Of a DNA stretch of 64,000 bases, positions 27,923-36,646 are shown piece after piece (position 1 is the first letter of the stretch; each line of letters starts with the position of its first letter). The stretch is from the NCBI RefSeq assembly GCF_017873245.1, contig NZ_JAGGJY010000002.1, forward strand, positions 417,361 to 481,360. Reading direction: 5' to 3'. Source of the DNA: Clostridium tertium (GTDB taxonomy: Bacteria > Bacillota > Clostridia > Clostridiales > Clostridiaceae). The position numbers and the translations under genes are program-made. A model generated the notes under the pieces. It searched no databases and was not told where the DNA came from. It was given only the letters and a program-made list of their open reading frames with translations.

Positions 27923-28825
27923 TTAATTAATATTTTCTAGAGCAAATCTCACATGCCCTTCAGCCCTTTTTAATCTTTCTTCAGCTTCATCATACTTACA
28001 ATTAAGAAGTATCATTACAACAGCAGTCTTGACCTTACCATTCGCTTCCTTTAAAGCTCTCCTTGCTGTATCTCTATCACAATCTGTTGCTTCAATGACT
28101 ATGTTTTCTGCTCTTACTACTAACTTTTCATTAGTTTGCATTACATCTACCATAAGATTTTGATAAGCTTTTCCTACAGCTACCATACTCCCAGTAGATA
28201 TCATATTTAAGACCATCTTTTGTGCAGTTCCAGCTTTTAACCTAGTTGATCCTGTAAGTACTTCAGGTCCAACTACAACTTCAATAGCTACATCTGAATA
28301 CTTTGCCATTTCAGAGTCTTTATTGCAAACAACTATAGCTGTTTTACAGCCTATTTCTCTTGCATACTTTAGTCCATGGATTACATAAGGTGTTCTTCCA
28401 CTAGCTGCTAGCCCAATTACTACATCTTTGTTAGTTAAATTGATGTTTTTTAAGTCATCAACTCCTAAAGTTTTACTATCTTCAGCACCTTCTACAGCTT
28501 TTATAAAAGCAGATTCACCTCCTGCTATTAATCCAACGACTAAATCGCTTGGTACTCCAAAGGTAGGGGGACACTCAACTGCATCTAATAAACCTAATCT
28601 TCCGCTTGTACCTGCACCCATATAAATTATTCTTCCACCTCCCTTCAAAGCTTTTGCACACATATCTATAACCTCTGAAATTTTAGGTAAAGTATCTCTA
28701 ATTGACTTTATAACGTTTTCGTCCTCTTTATTCATTGTTATTGCGATTTCTATTGAAGTCATTCTATCTAAATTCATAGTATTTTTATTTCTAGTTTCTG
28801 TTGTTAGCTTAGTTAAATCTACCAT
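27923..28825 (-). CDS. murQ: N-acetylmuramic acid 6-phosphate etherase
   Basis: A 300-residue SIS-domain lyase that removes the D-lactyl ether from MurNAc 6-phosphate to give GlcNAc 6-phosphate and lactate. The SIS signature GAGTSGRLGLLDAVECPPTFG includes the catalytic glutamate; GLAASGRTPYV and STRLKAGTAQKMVLNMIST follow, and the C-terminus is the small UBA-like helical domain. AGGAGG lies before the ATG. Encoded between the RpiR-type regulator and murP in a compact operon for MurNAc use. Confidence 0.96.
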   Translation of the reverse strand: MVDLTKLTTETRNKNTMNLDRMTSIEIAITMNKEDENVIKSIRDTLPKISEVIDMCAKALKGGGRIIYMGAGTSGRLGLLDAVECPPTFGVPSDLVVGLIAGGESAFIKAVEGAEDSKTLGVDDLKNINLTNKDVVIGLAASGRTPYVIHGLKYAREIGCKTAIVVCNKDSEMAKYSDVAIEVVVGPEVLTGSTRLKAGTAQKMVLNMISTGSMVAVGKAYQNLMVDVMQTNEKLVVRAENIVIEATDCDRDTARRALKEANGKVKTAVVMILLNCKYDEAEERLKRAEGHVRFALENIN

Positions 28826-28850
28826 AATAGTCCTCCTGATTTTATCTTAA

Positions 28851-28865
28851 AGTTAACGTTTACCT
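28851..28865. promoter_or_regulatory. cre-like site between murR-type gene and murQ
   Basis: Read on the minus strand, AGGTAAACGTTAACT fits the CcpA consensus WTGNAANCGNWNNCW with one mismatch. It overlaps the stop codon of the regulator gene and lies 26 bases before murQ, so glucose repression of murQ-murP is plausible. Confidence 0.5.
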
Positions 28866-29714
28866 TAAGTTTAAATTAGGTTTTTGTATATGAGTTTTAT
28901 TAAATTGCTTCATATTTGAATCATAATTTTTATTTACAAAAGCAATATATAATATGTCTATTATATTTAATTGGGCTATTCTAGATGAAATTGCCCCTTC
29001 TCTAAATACATGTTCTGTTGCAGCTACCAATAACTTATAATCTGCTATTTTAGCAATAGGAGATTCTTCTGATCGTGTAATTGCAATAATAGGAGCACCT
29101 ATTTTCTTTACTATATTAGCACACTTAATCATTTCTTCTGTAAATCCAGAATAACTTATAATAATGGCTACATCATTTTTCTCCATATTTATAGATTGTA
29201 ATAGTTGTGCATGAAAATCATCATTTATACAGCAACTTTTATTTATTCTTAAAAACTTCAAATAAGCATCCTTTGCAACTAATAAAGAAGCTCCAACTCC
29301 AAATAAGCAAATATTCCTTGATTTCTCTAAAATCTCTACACAATCTTCTAATTCCTTAATGTCAATTAACTTTTCTGTTTTCTCTAAAGATGAAACACTC
29401 TTCAGAGTAACTTTTTTTATAATTTTCTCTAAACTATCTTCTTTATGAATACTTTTTAATCTTTCTTCATCGGCTGATTTTCTAATTGCCAATTCATATA
29501 GTAATGAATGAAGTAAATCTTTATATCCTTTAAAGCCTATTTTTTTACAAAGCCTTATAATAGTAGATGGGGACGAAAAGGTTTTCTCAGATAATTGATA
29601 TATATTACTTTCTACTACAGACTCCGGATTCCTCAGTAGATACTCTATTATTCCCTTTTCAGTTTCACTAGACTTATCGATGTAATCTTGTAATTTCACA
29701 ACTACACTTTTCAT
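28860..29714 (-). CDS. murR: RpiR/MurR-type transcriptional regulator
   Basis: A 284-residue protein with an N-terminal helix-turn-helix of the RpiR family (residues about 15-75, with SSPSTIIRLCKKIGFKGYKDL) and a C-terminal SIS domain (about 125-255) that senses a phosphosugar. ATGGAGG precedes the ATG. As first gene of the murQ-murP operon it is the likely MurNAc 6-phosphate-responsive repressor. The upstream region carries GAAA-N5-TTTC, the kind of palindrome RpiR proteins bind. Confidence 0.88.
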   Translation of the reverse strand: MKSVVVKLQDYIDKSSETEKGIIEYLLRNPESVVESNIYQLSEKTFSSPSTIIRLCKKIGFKGYKDLLHSLLYELAIRKSADEERLKSIHKEDSLEKIIKKVTLKSVSSLEKTEKLIDIKELEDCVEILEKSRNICLFGVGASLLVAKDAYLKFLRINKSCCINDDFHAQLLQSINMEKNDVAIIISYSGFTEEMIKCANIVKKIGAPIIAITRSEESPIAKIADYKLLVAATEHVFREGAISSRIAQLNIIDILYIAFVNKNYDSNMKQFNKTHIQKPNLNLR

Positions 29715-29783
29715 AAAACAACCTCCATCTATACATTAATTCTACAATTTTTAATCTATCTTATCAATATATTACCATACTTT

Positions 29784-29798
29784 CGAAATTTTGTTTCA
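29784..29798. promoter_or_regulatory. RpiR-type operator candidate
   Basis: CGAAATTTTGTTTCA has the GAAA-N5-TTTC layout and sits 70 bases before the murR-type start. It is framed by two CATACTTT words 21 bases apart and by outer TTACC/GGTAA arms (29772-29776 and 29805-29809). Confidence 0.5.
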
Positions 29799-29952
29799 TA
29801 CTTTGGTAAATTTTATATTTTCGCATTATTTTAAATAAATATTTCAAATTATATATATAGAAAAATATGTAGAATAATTCATAGTTTTTATAAGTTGCAA
29901 CTAATTTCTAATTTTTTTGTTTCAATTAAATTTATTTTGGGTTATAATACTA

Positions 29953-29981
29953 TTGACAAGAATAAATATATAGAATATATG
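29953..29981 (+). promoter_or_regulatory. Probable fba promoter
   Basis: TTGACA at 29953-29958, 17-base spacer, then TATATG at 29976-29981, ending 67 bases before the fba start codon. A second possible -10, TATAAT at 29943-29948, overlaps upstream and may give an alternative start. Confidence 0.6.
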
Positions 29982-30047
29982 TTCTTGGTATATTTTAGCT
30001 TTACAGCTTATATTGTAATAAAATTTAAAGTTATGGAGGTTTATACC

Positions 30048-30911
30048 ATGTTAGTTTCAGCAAAAGAAATGTTAAACAAGGCTAAAGCGGGTAAATACGC
30101 TGTAGGTCAATTCAATATCAACAACTTAGAATGGACTAAAGCTATTTTACAAACTGCTCAAGAAAATAATTCACCTGTTATATTAGGAGTTTCAGAGGGA
30201 GCTGCTAAATATATGTGTGGTTTCAAAACTATAGTTGGAATGGTAAATGGAATGATGGAAGAATTAAACATCACTGTTCCAGTTGCAATTCACTTAGATC
30301 ACGGTAGCTATGATGGAGCTTTAAAAGCTATAGAAGCTGGATTCTCTTCAATAATGTTTGATGGATCTCACTATCCAATCGACGAAAACATAGCTAAAAC
30401 AAAGGAAATGGTTAAATTAACTTCTGAAAAAGGACTTTCTTTAGAAGCAGAAGTTGGTTCAATCGGTGGAGAAGAAGATGGAGTTGTAGGTGCAGGAGAA
30501 ATTGCTGATGCTGCTGAATGTAAAGCAATTGCTGACTTAGGTGTAACTATGTTAGCTGCTGGTATTGGTAACATTCACGGACAATATCCTGAAAACTGGA
30601 AGGGATTAAGCTTTGATGCTTTAGAAGCTATAAGCAATGTTACAAACAACGTGCCTCTAGTATTACACGGTGGTACTGGAATTCCAGAAGAAATGATCAA
30701 AAAAGCTATTTCTTTAGGAGTTGCTAAGATCAATGTTAACACTGAGTGTCAATTAGCATTTGCTGAAGGTACTAGAAAGTACATCGAAGCTGGAAAAGAT
30801 CTTCAAGGAAAAGGCTTTGACCCAAGAAAGCTTTTAGCTCCAGGAGTTGAAGCTATAAAAGCTACAGTTAAAGAAAAAATGGAATTATTCGGATCAGTTA
30901 ACCAAGCATAA
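30048..30911 (+). CDS. fba: Class II fructose-1,6-bisphosphate aldolase
   Basis: A 287-residue zinc aldolase of glycolysis. ATG at 30048 follows TGGAGG; the longer upstream frame runs through the promoter and is rejected. The zinc histidines appear in HLDHGSYD and in LVLHGGTGIP, and GNIHGQYP and NVNTECQ belong to the active site. Codon use is less AT-biased than in its neighbours (many GGA, GCT, AAC), as expected for a highly expressed glycolytic gene. It has its own promoter and terminator. Confidence 0.96.
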   Translation: MLVSAKEMLNKAKAGKYAVGQFNINNLEWTKAILQTAQENNSPVILGVSEGAAKYMCGFKTIVGMVNGMMEELNITVPVAIHLDHGSYDGALKAIEAGFSSIMFDGSHYPIDENIAKTKEMVKLTSEKGLSLEAEVGSIGGEEDGVVGAGEIADAAECKAIADLGVTMLAAGIGNIHGQYPENWKGLSFDALEAISNVTNNVPLVLHGGTGIPEEMIKKAISLGVAKINVNTECQLAFAEGTRKYIEAGKDLQGKGFDPRKLLAPGVEAIKATVKEKMELFGSVNQA

Positions 30912-30924
30912 TTTCATTAAATAT

Positions 30925-30953
30925 AAAGGTAGAAAGAATTTCTTTCTACCTTT
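30925..30953 (+). terminator. fba terminator
   Basis: Perfect 13-bp stem AAAGGTAGAAAGA / TCTTTCTACCTTT with a 3-base loop and following TTTTAATTTT. Confidence 0.9.
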
Positions 30954-31034
30954 TAATTTTGTCTAAAAATTTTAACTTAGTCTAAATTCTTAGGCAAATT
31001 TACTTCTTTATAAATTATTTTTATACTATTCCTA

Positions 31035-31850
31035 TTATCCTAAAGCAACATCTAAAACCATCATAACTATAAATCCAAGTATCAATCCTAATGTTGTTAG
31101 CTTTTTATTTTCCATTGATGCTTCTGGTAATAATTCTGCCCCTACAACAGCAATCATGGCTCCTGCTGAAAATGATAATAAAAATGGTAATATGCTTCTA
31201 ACTGATAAGGCAGCTATTACTCCTATTACCCCAGCTATTGGTTCTACTAGCCCCGAAGCTTGTCCGTATAAAAAACTTTTTGTTCTTGATATACCTTCTC
31301 TTCTTAATGGTAAAGATACAGCTGCTCCTTCTGGAAAGTTTTGCAGCCCTATTCCTAACGCTAAAGTCATTGCCGCTATTAATGATGTACCTGGTATTCC
31401 AACTGCAACTCCTCCAAATGCAACACCTACCGCTAATCCTTCTGGTATGTTATGAAGAGTTACTGCGAGAACTAAAAGTATACTTTTTTTGTATTTGCTT
31501 GTTTTAGGTTGATCTTCTTCTCCTTTATTGGTAATTACACCATAAGAATAGGTATCCATTAATTTATCTGCAAAAATTAAAAATAATCCCCCTAATAGAA
31601 ATCCTATTGCCGGAATAACAAATCCACTATAACCAAGTTCATTACAAAGTTCTATTGCTGGATTTAATAAAGACCAAAAACTAGCAGCTATCATTACTCC
31701 AGCACCAAAACCTAACATTGTATTTAAAACTTTTTTATCTACTTTTTTAAAGAAAAAAACCAATGAAGCACCTAAAGCTGTAATAAACCAAGTAAATAAA
31801 GTTGCAAGCAATCCTTGAATAACTGGATTAAATTCACTAAACCAGTCCAT
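31035..31850 (-). CDS. ZIP-family metal transporter
   Basis: A 271-residue membrane protein with eight predicted helices. Helices four and five carry the metal motifs HNIPEGLAVG and LQNFPEGAAVS of the ZupT/GufA branch, which import zinc and other divalent metals. ATG at 31850 has GGAGG 8 bases upstream; the ATG at 31856 is too close to that site. A cytoplasmic loop of about 20 charged residues follows helix three. It stands alone between fba and the CYTH gene. Confidence 0.9.
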   Translation of the reverse strand: MDWFSEFNPVIQGLLATLFTWFITALGASLVFFFKKVDKKVLNTMLGFGAGVMIAASFWSLLNPAIELCNELGYSGFVIPAIGFLLGGLFLIFADKLMDTYSYGVITNKGEEDQPKTSKYKKSILLVLAVTLHNIPEGLAVGVAFGGVAVGIPGTSLIAAMTLALGIGLQNFPEGAAVSLPLRREGISRTKSFLYGQASGLVEPIAGVIGVIAALSVRSILPFLLSFSAGAMIAVVGAELLPEASMENKKLTTLGLILGFIVMMVLDVALG

Positions 31851-31946
31851 ATACATATCCTCCTTAGTATTTAGATTCCTTAATTATATCTTACTAAGAA
31901 GGTTTAATTTTTGTTACATATAAATACAAAATACTACATTTTTATT

Positions 31947-32507
31947 TTAAAGACCCTTCTCATCCTTTAATTTTATACCTTTTTCTTCTAATAGTTCATA
32001 AATTGTTTTTGATGTAGTATCTTCTTTTGTATAACCAATTAAATCTAATATTTCTTCTAATTTCTCTTCTGAAGTAGTTTCTATTTCTAAATATGGAAAT
32101 GGACAAAAACTTTTATCATTTATATCTATTTCTACTAAGGAATCTTTTAATTTATAGCTTTCTCTATATTTTTTTATAGATTGTTTTAAACTTAATCCTA
32201 AAGATAGAAAGATTTTTTCTGCCGCTATTTTATCCTCAACTATTGTTTCATTTTCTTCCATAACTTTAAATGTTTCTTGACTGAGCATTTTTTTTGTAGT
32301 TATATATACAACTTCTTTATTTGACATTCTATCATCTGTTATTCTTATTCTTGCATATCCTTTGGCATTTAATAATCTATTATCTTCAAAATCATATATA
32401 TTATTAGTTTGATATTCTTCTTTTACTTTTTCAGCTCCCAATGATTTAAGTTTTTCTCTTATTCCATCAACATCTATATCAATTATTCTAGTTTCTAATT
32501 CTTTCAT
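31947..32507 (-). CDS. CYTH-domain protein (class IV adenylate cyclase-like)
   Basis: A 186-residue CYTH protein. The N-terminal ELETRIIDID corresponds to the metal-binding ExExK-type motif of the superfamily, with further basic and acidic strand motifs such as ARIRITDD and YLEIETTSEE. Members act on triphosphates: CyaB-type adenylate cyclases, thiamine triphosphatase or inorganic triphosphatases. The family branch cannot be settled by eye, and cyclic AMP signalling is doubtful in clostridia. GGAGGG precedes the ATG. Confidence 0.78.
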   Translation of the reverse strand: MKELETRIIDIDVDGIREKLKSLGAEKVKEEYQTNNIYDFEDNRLLNAKGYARIRITDDRMSNKEVVYITTKKMLSQETFKVMEENETIVEDKIAAEKIFLSLGLSLKQSIKKYRESYKLKDSLVEIDINDKSFCPFPYLEIETTSEEKLEEILDLIGYTKEDTTSKTIYELLEEKGIKLKDEKGL

Positions 32508-32781
32508 ATAAATACCCTCCTCTAAAAATTATATAAAATATTATATCATATTAAAAATAGAAACAAAGAACTTGTTTCACTCTTTAAATTACTATACCGT
32601 AGTTATTTGTTCAAAAATATCATATATCCATATTGTATATTTAGACAAATTTTCATAATAAGTATAAAATTTTATTATTAATGTCCGAAATATATCATAT
32701 AAACATAATTTTGTATTAACTGTATAAAACTGTATAGAAAATAATTGCTCTGTATAGAATTTTTTATGAGAGGTTAGTTTA

Positions 32782-33828
32782 ATGAATATCGGAAAAAAAT
32801 TTATAAATGTAAGAGATTTAAAAATAGGTATGGTTATAGCCAGTGAGATATTATCTAATGGAACTGTTCTTATTGGCAAAGGAATAACACTTAATCAACA
32901 AATGTTAGATAAGCTAAATTCTATTTGTACTTTTGATATTGTTGAAATATATACTGATGAAAAAGATAACTCAAAAGAAAAGTTAGCTTTAAAAAAAGCT
33001 GAAAAAACGCTTAATAATATTTCTATAGATGTTAAGTTAATATTTGATAATGCTAAAACTCTTCAAACATCAAATACAAATGAAATAAATGAATATGCAA
33101 AAAAATTATCTCAAGAACTTAAACTTAGTAGCAGTGTTTTAAAAAATATCATTTTACATGGTAGTGATGAAGATTGTATATATAGACATTCTGTAAATGT
33201 AGCATCATTAAGCTATTTACTTGGAAAATGGCATGGATTAAACGATAATAAGCTCCACTCACTTATTTATGCCTCCTTACTACATGATTTTGGTAAAACA
33301 AAATTAGATGAAGATGTAATAAAAAAAGAAGAGCCTCTTTCTAAAGAAGATTTTGAAATAATAAAAACTCATCCTACTATTGCTTATAATGAAATAAAAA
33401 AAATTCCATTTATAAGCCAATCAGTACTTTATGCAATTTTAATGCATCATGAGAGGTGTGATGGCACAGGATATCCGCTTGGACTAAAAGGAAATCAAAT
33501 TCATGATTTTGCTAAAATTATAGCAATAGCTGATACTTTTGATGCAATTAATTCAAATAGAACATATAAAAAAAGAAAAAGGCCACTAGAAGCTCTAAAG
33601 ATTATAAAAGACGAAAGCTTAAATAAACTTGACTATAGTCTATGCTGTACATTCTTAGAAGGAATGGCAAACTTTTATATTGGACAAAACGTATTACTAA
33701 ATAATAAAAGTAAATGTAAAATAATAAAAATGGATTTAAATAACATTTCATCTCCACTTTTATTAAGTGAAGACGAATTCATTGACTTAAGCAAAACTAC
33801 TGGCCTATATATTGAACAGATACTTTAA
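32782..33828 (+). CDS. HD-GYP domain protein, putative cyclic di-GMP phosphodiesterase
   Basis: A 348-residue soluble protein. Residues 1-60 resemble the small N-terminal module often preceding HD-GYP domains (VRDLKIGMVIASEI..GTVLIGKG). The catalytic domain spans about 120-300: RHSVNVASLSYLL, the HD pair in LLHDFGKTKL, HHERCDGTGYPLGLKG with the GYP motif, and IIAIADTFDAINSNRTYK. This suggests hydrolysis of cyclic di-GMP. A weak GAGAGG site precedes the ATG. It is transcribed alone and ends at a strong bidirectional terminator. Confidence 0.9.
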   Translation: MNIGKKFINVRDLKIGMVIASEILSNGTVLIGKGITLNQQMLDKLNSICTFDIVEIYTDEKDNSKEKLALKKAEKTLNNISIDVKLIFDNAKTLQTSNTNEINEYAKKLSQELKLSSSVLKNIILHGSDEDCIYRHSVNVASLSYLLGKWHGLNDNKLHSLIYASLLHDFGKTKLDEDVIKKEEPLSKEDFEIIKTHPTIAYNEIKKIPFISQSVLYAILMHHERCDGTGYPLGLKGNQIHDFAKIIAIADTFDAINSNRTYKKRKRPLEALKIIKDESLNKLDYSLCCTFLEGMANFYIGQNVLLNNKSKCKIIKMDLNNISSPLLLSEDEFIDLSKTTGLYIEQIL

Positions 33829-33900
33829 TAATAAGAGTTAATAATTAAGGTTTAAACATATACAATTATTTATATAATCTTCTGCAAACTGATAAAAAAT

Positions 33901-33944
33901 AAATTAATGAAAAAAACTAAAGTAGGAGTTTTTTTCATTAATTT
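33901..33944. terminator. Bidirectional terminator between HD-GYP gene and tyrA
   Basis: Perfect 18-bp stem AAATTAATGAAAAAAACT / AGTTTTTTTCATTAATTT (33901-33918 with 33927-33944) with an 8-base loop and A/T-rich flanks on both sides, between convergent genes. Confidence 0.85.
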
Positions 33945-33990
33945 TTAATTTTACATAATAACTATATATTTTATATGGCTATCTTAACTT

Positions 33991-34824
33991 TTATAATTTT
34001 TCTCTTCTTTTACTTGACTTTATAAATAATTCTTTTAATCTTTTCTCATCACTTTCAACTAAAGCTGATTTTATATAATTTATCTCATTTATAAAATTAT
34101 CTATTGATTCTATTAAATTATCTTTATTTCCAATAAACAATTCACTCCATAAATCTTCATTTATATTTGCAATTCTAGTTAAATCTCTATAGCTATCACC
34201 AATGAAACTTCCCGTATCTCTATCTTCTTCATCACTATTAATTAATGCAACTGCTATTGCATGAGGTAGCTGACTTGTAAAGCCTATCATTTTATCGTGA
34301 AATATAGGATCTATCCTTTTAATTCTTTTGAATCCCATATCATAAATAATATCTTCTAAGAGCTTTATATTTTCTTCTTTATTTTTATCAGTTACTGTTA
34401 TTAAATAATTTGCCCCTCTAAAGACTTCCTTAGATGCATAATCAATACCCCTCTTTTCTCTACCGGCCATAGGATGTCCAAATATAAAATCTATACCTGG
34501 AGGTAATATATTTAATATATCATCTATAAAAAGCTTTTTTATCCCTGTAGTATCTGTAACTATTGCTCCTGATTTAAATAAATTTCTATTTTTCTCAATA
34601 AATCTTTTGATAAGCATAGGATAAATTGCAAGAATAATTAAATCAGCCGCTCCTACTATTTCACCAGCATCTACATACCCCTTCTTAATTATTCCTAATT
34701 CTTCTGCCTTGCTCAAAGTACTTAAATTATTATCAATTCCATAAACATCTTCATATCCTGCTGCTTTAAGCGCCATAGCAAAACTTCCACCAATAACACC
34801 AAGCCCTACTATTAAAATCTTCAT
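33991..34824 (-). CDS. tyrA: Prephenate dehydrogenase
   Basis: A 277-residue NAD-dependent enzyme turning prephenate into 4-hydroxyphenylpyruvate for tyrosine. The N-terminus has the Rossmann GLGVIGGSFA; ILAIYP, TDTTGIK, and FGHPMAGREKRGIDYA with the catalytic histidine follow. There is no C-terminal ACT domain, so feedback control must lie elsewhere, perhaps in the DAHP synthase encoded just upstream. It is the last gene of the aroE-aroK-aroQ-aroF-tyrA block. Confidence 0.94.
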   Translation of the reverse strand: MKILIVGLGVIGGSFAMALKAAGYEDVYGIDNNLSTLSKAEELGIIKKGYVDAGEIVGAADLIILAIYPMLIKRFIEKNRNLFKSGAIVTDTTGIKKLFIDDILNILPPGIDFIFGHPMAGREKRGIDYASKEVFRGANYLITVTDKNKEENIKLLEDIIYDMGFKRIKRIDPIFHDKMIGFTSQLPHAIAVALINSDEEDRDTGSFIGDSYRDLTRIANINEDLWSELFIGNKDNLIESIDNFINEINYIKSALVESDEKRLKELFIKSSKRREKL

Positions 34825-34844
34825 AAAAACACCCCAATTTATAA

Positions 34845-34961
34845 TTAAAAGAATGAACGAATTAATAATGAAAAAATTGTAAAAAACTATTCAGACCAAC
34901 CCTGAATTACAAAATTCCATGGGAATTTTACCATTCATTCTTTCATTATTTCATTCTTTTA
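34845..34961. repeat. Dispersed AT-rich repeat between aroF and tyrA
   Basis: Starts with AAAAGAATGAACGAATTAAT and ends with CATTCTTTCATTATTTCATTC, inverted to each other, with an inner hairpin AAAATTCCATGGGAATTTT and the word TTCAGACCAACCCTGAATTA. It fills the whole gap between two cotranscribed genes. Confidence 0.55.
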
Positions 34962-35972
34962 TTATTTTTTCCCTTCCATTTCTGCTAATATCTTAACTTT
35001 GTTCATTAGCTTTTTAAATGCTTCTGGTTTTATTGACTGTTGTCCATCGCTTAATGCACATTGTGGATTGTTGTGGACTTCTATCATTAATCCATCTGCT
35101 CCTGCACTTATTGCCGCTTTAGCTAATGGCTCTACAAGATACCAGTATCCTGCTGCATGACTTGGATCTACTATAACTGGTAGATGTGATTTCTTTTTCA
35201 CTACTGGAATTGCGCTTAAATCTAATGTATTTCTTGTATAAGTTTCAAATGTTCTTATACCTCTTTCACATAGGATTACATTTTCATTTCCAGCTGCCAT
35301 TATATATTCAGCAGACATTAACCATTCTTCTATTGTTGCAGACAAACCTCTCTTTAATAAAATTGGCTTGTTTGTTCTGCCTAATTGTTTTAATAAATCA
35401 AAGTTTTGCATATTTCTAGCCCCAACTTGAATTACATCTACATCCCTAGCAAATATATCTATATAATCTGTTGACATTATTTCCGTTACTATTGGAAGTC
35501 CTGTCGCCTTCCTAGCCTTTTTTAGAAGTTCTAAACCCTCTAATTCTAAGCCTTGAAAACTATATGGAGAAGTCCTTGGCTTAAATGCTCCACCCCTTAA
35601 AAACGTTGCACCTGATTCCTTTACGCTCTTAGCTATTTCTATTATTTGCTCCTCGCTTTCAACAGAACAAGGTCCTGCCATAATAGCTAAGTTATTTCCT
35701 CCAATTAGACTACCCTTTACATCAATTACTGTATCCTCTGGCTTAAATAATCTATTGGCCTTTTTATAAGGCTCTTCAACTTTTAGAACTTTATCCACTC
35801 CAGCAAATCTAAGAAGCTTATCAGAATCTATAGCTCTAGTTTCACCAACTACGCCCAAGATACAAAAAGTTTCTCCTTGCGATAAATGAACTCCTAACCC
35901 TTTACTCTCCAAATCTCCCTTAACCTTCAATACTTCATCTTCACTACAATTCGGATTCATTACAATAATCAT
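34962..35972 (-). CDS. aroF: DAHP synthase (type I beta), copy beside tyrA
   Basis: A 336-residue 3-deoxy-D-arabino-heptulosonate 7-phosphate synthase, first step of aromatic synthesis. Residues 1-70 are a ferredoxin-like regulatory domain; the barrel carries [56 protein letters not shown] and DPSHAAG with metal and substrate residues. GGAGGG precedes the ATG. A paralogue lies at 44020-45033; the catalytic domains are very similar but the N-terminal domains differ, as expected if the two enzymes sense different amino acids. Being before tyrA, this copy may be the tyrosine-responsive one (inference). Confidence 0.95.
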   Translation of the reverse strand: MIIVMNPNCSEDEVLKVKGDLESKGLGVHLSQGETFCILGVVGETRAIDSDKLLRFAGVDKVLKVEEPYKKANRLFKPEDTVIDVKGSLIGGNNLAIMAGPCSVESEEQIIEIAKSVKESGATFLRGGAFKPRTSPYSFQGLELEGLELLKKARKATGLPIVTEIMSTDYIDIFARDVDVIQVGARNMQNFDLLKQLGRTNKPILLKRGLSATIEEWLMSAEYIMAAGNENVILCERGIRTFETYTRNTLDLSAIPVVKKKSHLPVIVDPSHAAGYWYLVEPLAKAAISAGADGLMIEVHNNPQCALSDGQQSIKPEAFKKLMNKVKILAEMEGKK

Positions 35973-35994
35973 ACTATCCCTCCATACTACTTTG

Positions 35995-36150
35995 ATAATT
36001 TATAATTGACAATTGATAATTTATGAAGAAACTTCTACGAAGTTTCTAAAAATATATTGTTAATCCCTAAACTCCTTAGGAGTTTATTCATTAATTCTTT
36101 CATTTTTCCATTCATTAATTATTAATTGCTCATTATGTATTAAAAATCAC
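35995..36150. repeat. Dispersed AT-rich repeat between aroQ and aroF
   Basis: Contains ATAATTGACAATTGATAATT at the left, hairpins AGAAACTTCTACGAAGTTTCT and AAACTCCTTAGGAGTTT, and TTCATTAATTATTAATTGCTC at the right. The same TTGACAATTGATAATT type of end word occurs at 1.6, 45.0 and 50.9 kb. Confidence 0.55.
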
Positions 36151-36179
36151 TTTCCTTAAACTCTAAAATGAACTTATTC

Positions 36180-36620
36180 TTAATTATCCATTGTATACTG
36201 CATTATCGCTTCCATTGCCATTGCATAGCCCAATTCTTTAAAACCACATATTTGTCCTATACATGCTGGTGCTATTACTGATTTATGCCTAAATTCTTCT
36301 CTTGCATGTATATTTGATAAATGCACCTCAACAGTTTTTATATTTACTGCCTTTATTGCATCCATTATAGCATAGCTATAATGTGTATATGCCCCAGGAT
36401 TTATTATTATACCATCATATTTTTCATAATACGCCTTATGAATTTCATTAATTATTTCACCTTCTATATTGCTTTGAAATAACTTAATATCAATATTTCT
36501 TTTTTGCCCCTCTTCTTTGATGTAATCACAAACATCTTGAAAGTCTTTAGTTCCATAAATACCTTTTTCTCTTACTCCTAACATATTCAAATTAGGACCA
36601 TTTATAACTAGTACCTTCAT
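36180..36620 (-). CDS. aroQ: 3-dehydroquinate dehydratase, type II
   Basis: A 146-residue type II enzyme removing water from 3-dehydroquinate. Signatures are INGPNLNMLGVREKGIYG with the catalytic tyrosine and arginine, NPGAYTHYSYAI and VEVHLSNIHAREEFRHKSV with the catalytic histidine. AGGAGGGG precedes the ATG. Length is typical. It lies between aroK and aroF. Confidence 0.97.
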   Translation of the reverse strand: MKVLVINGPNLNMLGVREKGIYGTKDFQDVCDYIKEEGQKRNIDIKLFQSNIEGEIINEIHKAYYEKYDGIIINPGAYTHYSYAIMDAIKAVNIKTVEVHLSNIHAREEFRHKSVIAPACIGQICGFKELGYAMAMEAIMQYTMDN

Positions 36621-36646
36621 CTAACCCCTCCTAAATATACTTATTG

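Noticed and set aside
32592..32879. A 95-codon minus-strand frame overlapping the HD-GYP start
   Set aside because: It runs antisense into a well-supported gene, has no ribosome site and shows low-complexity composition.
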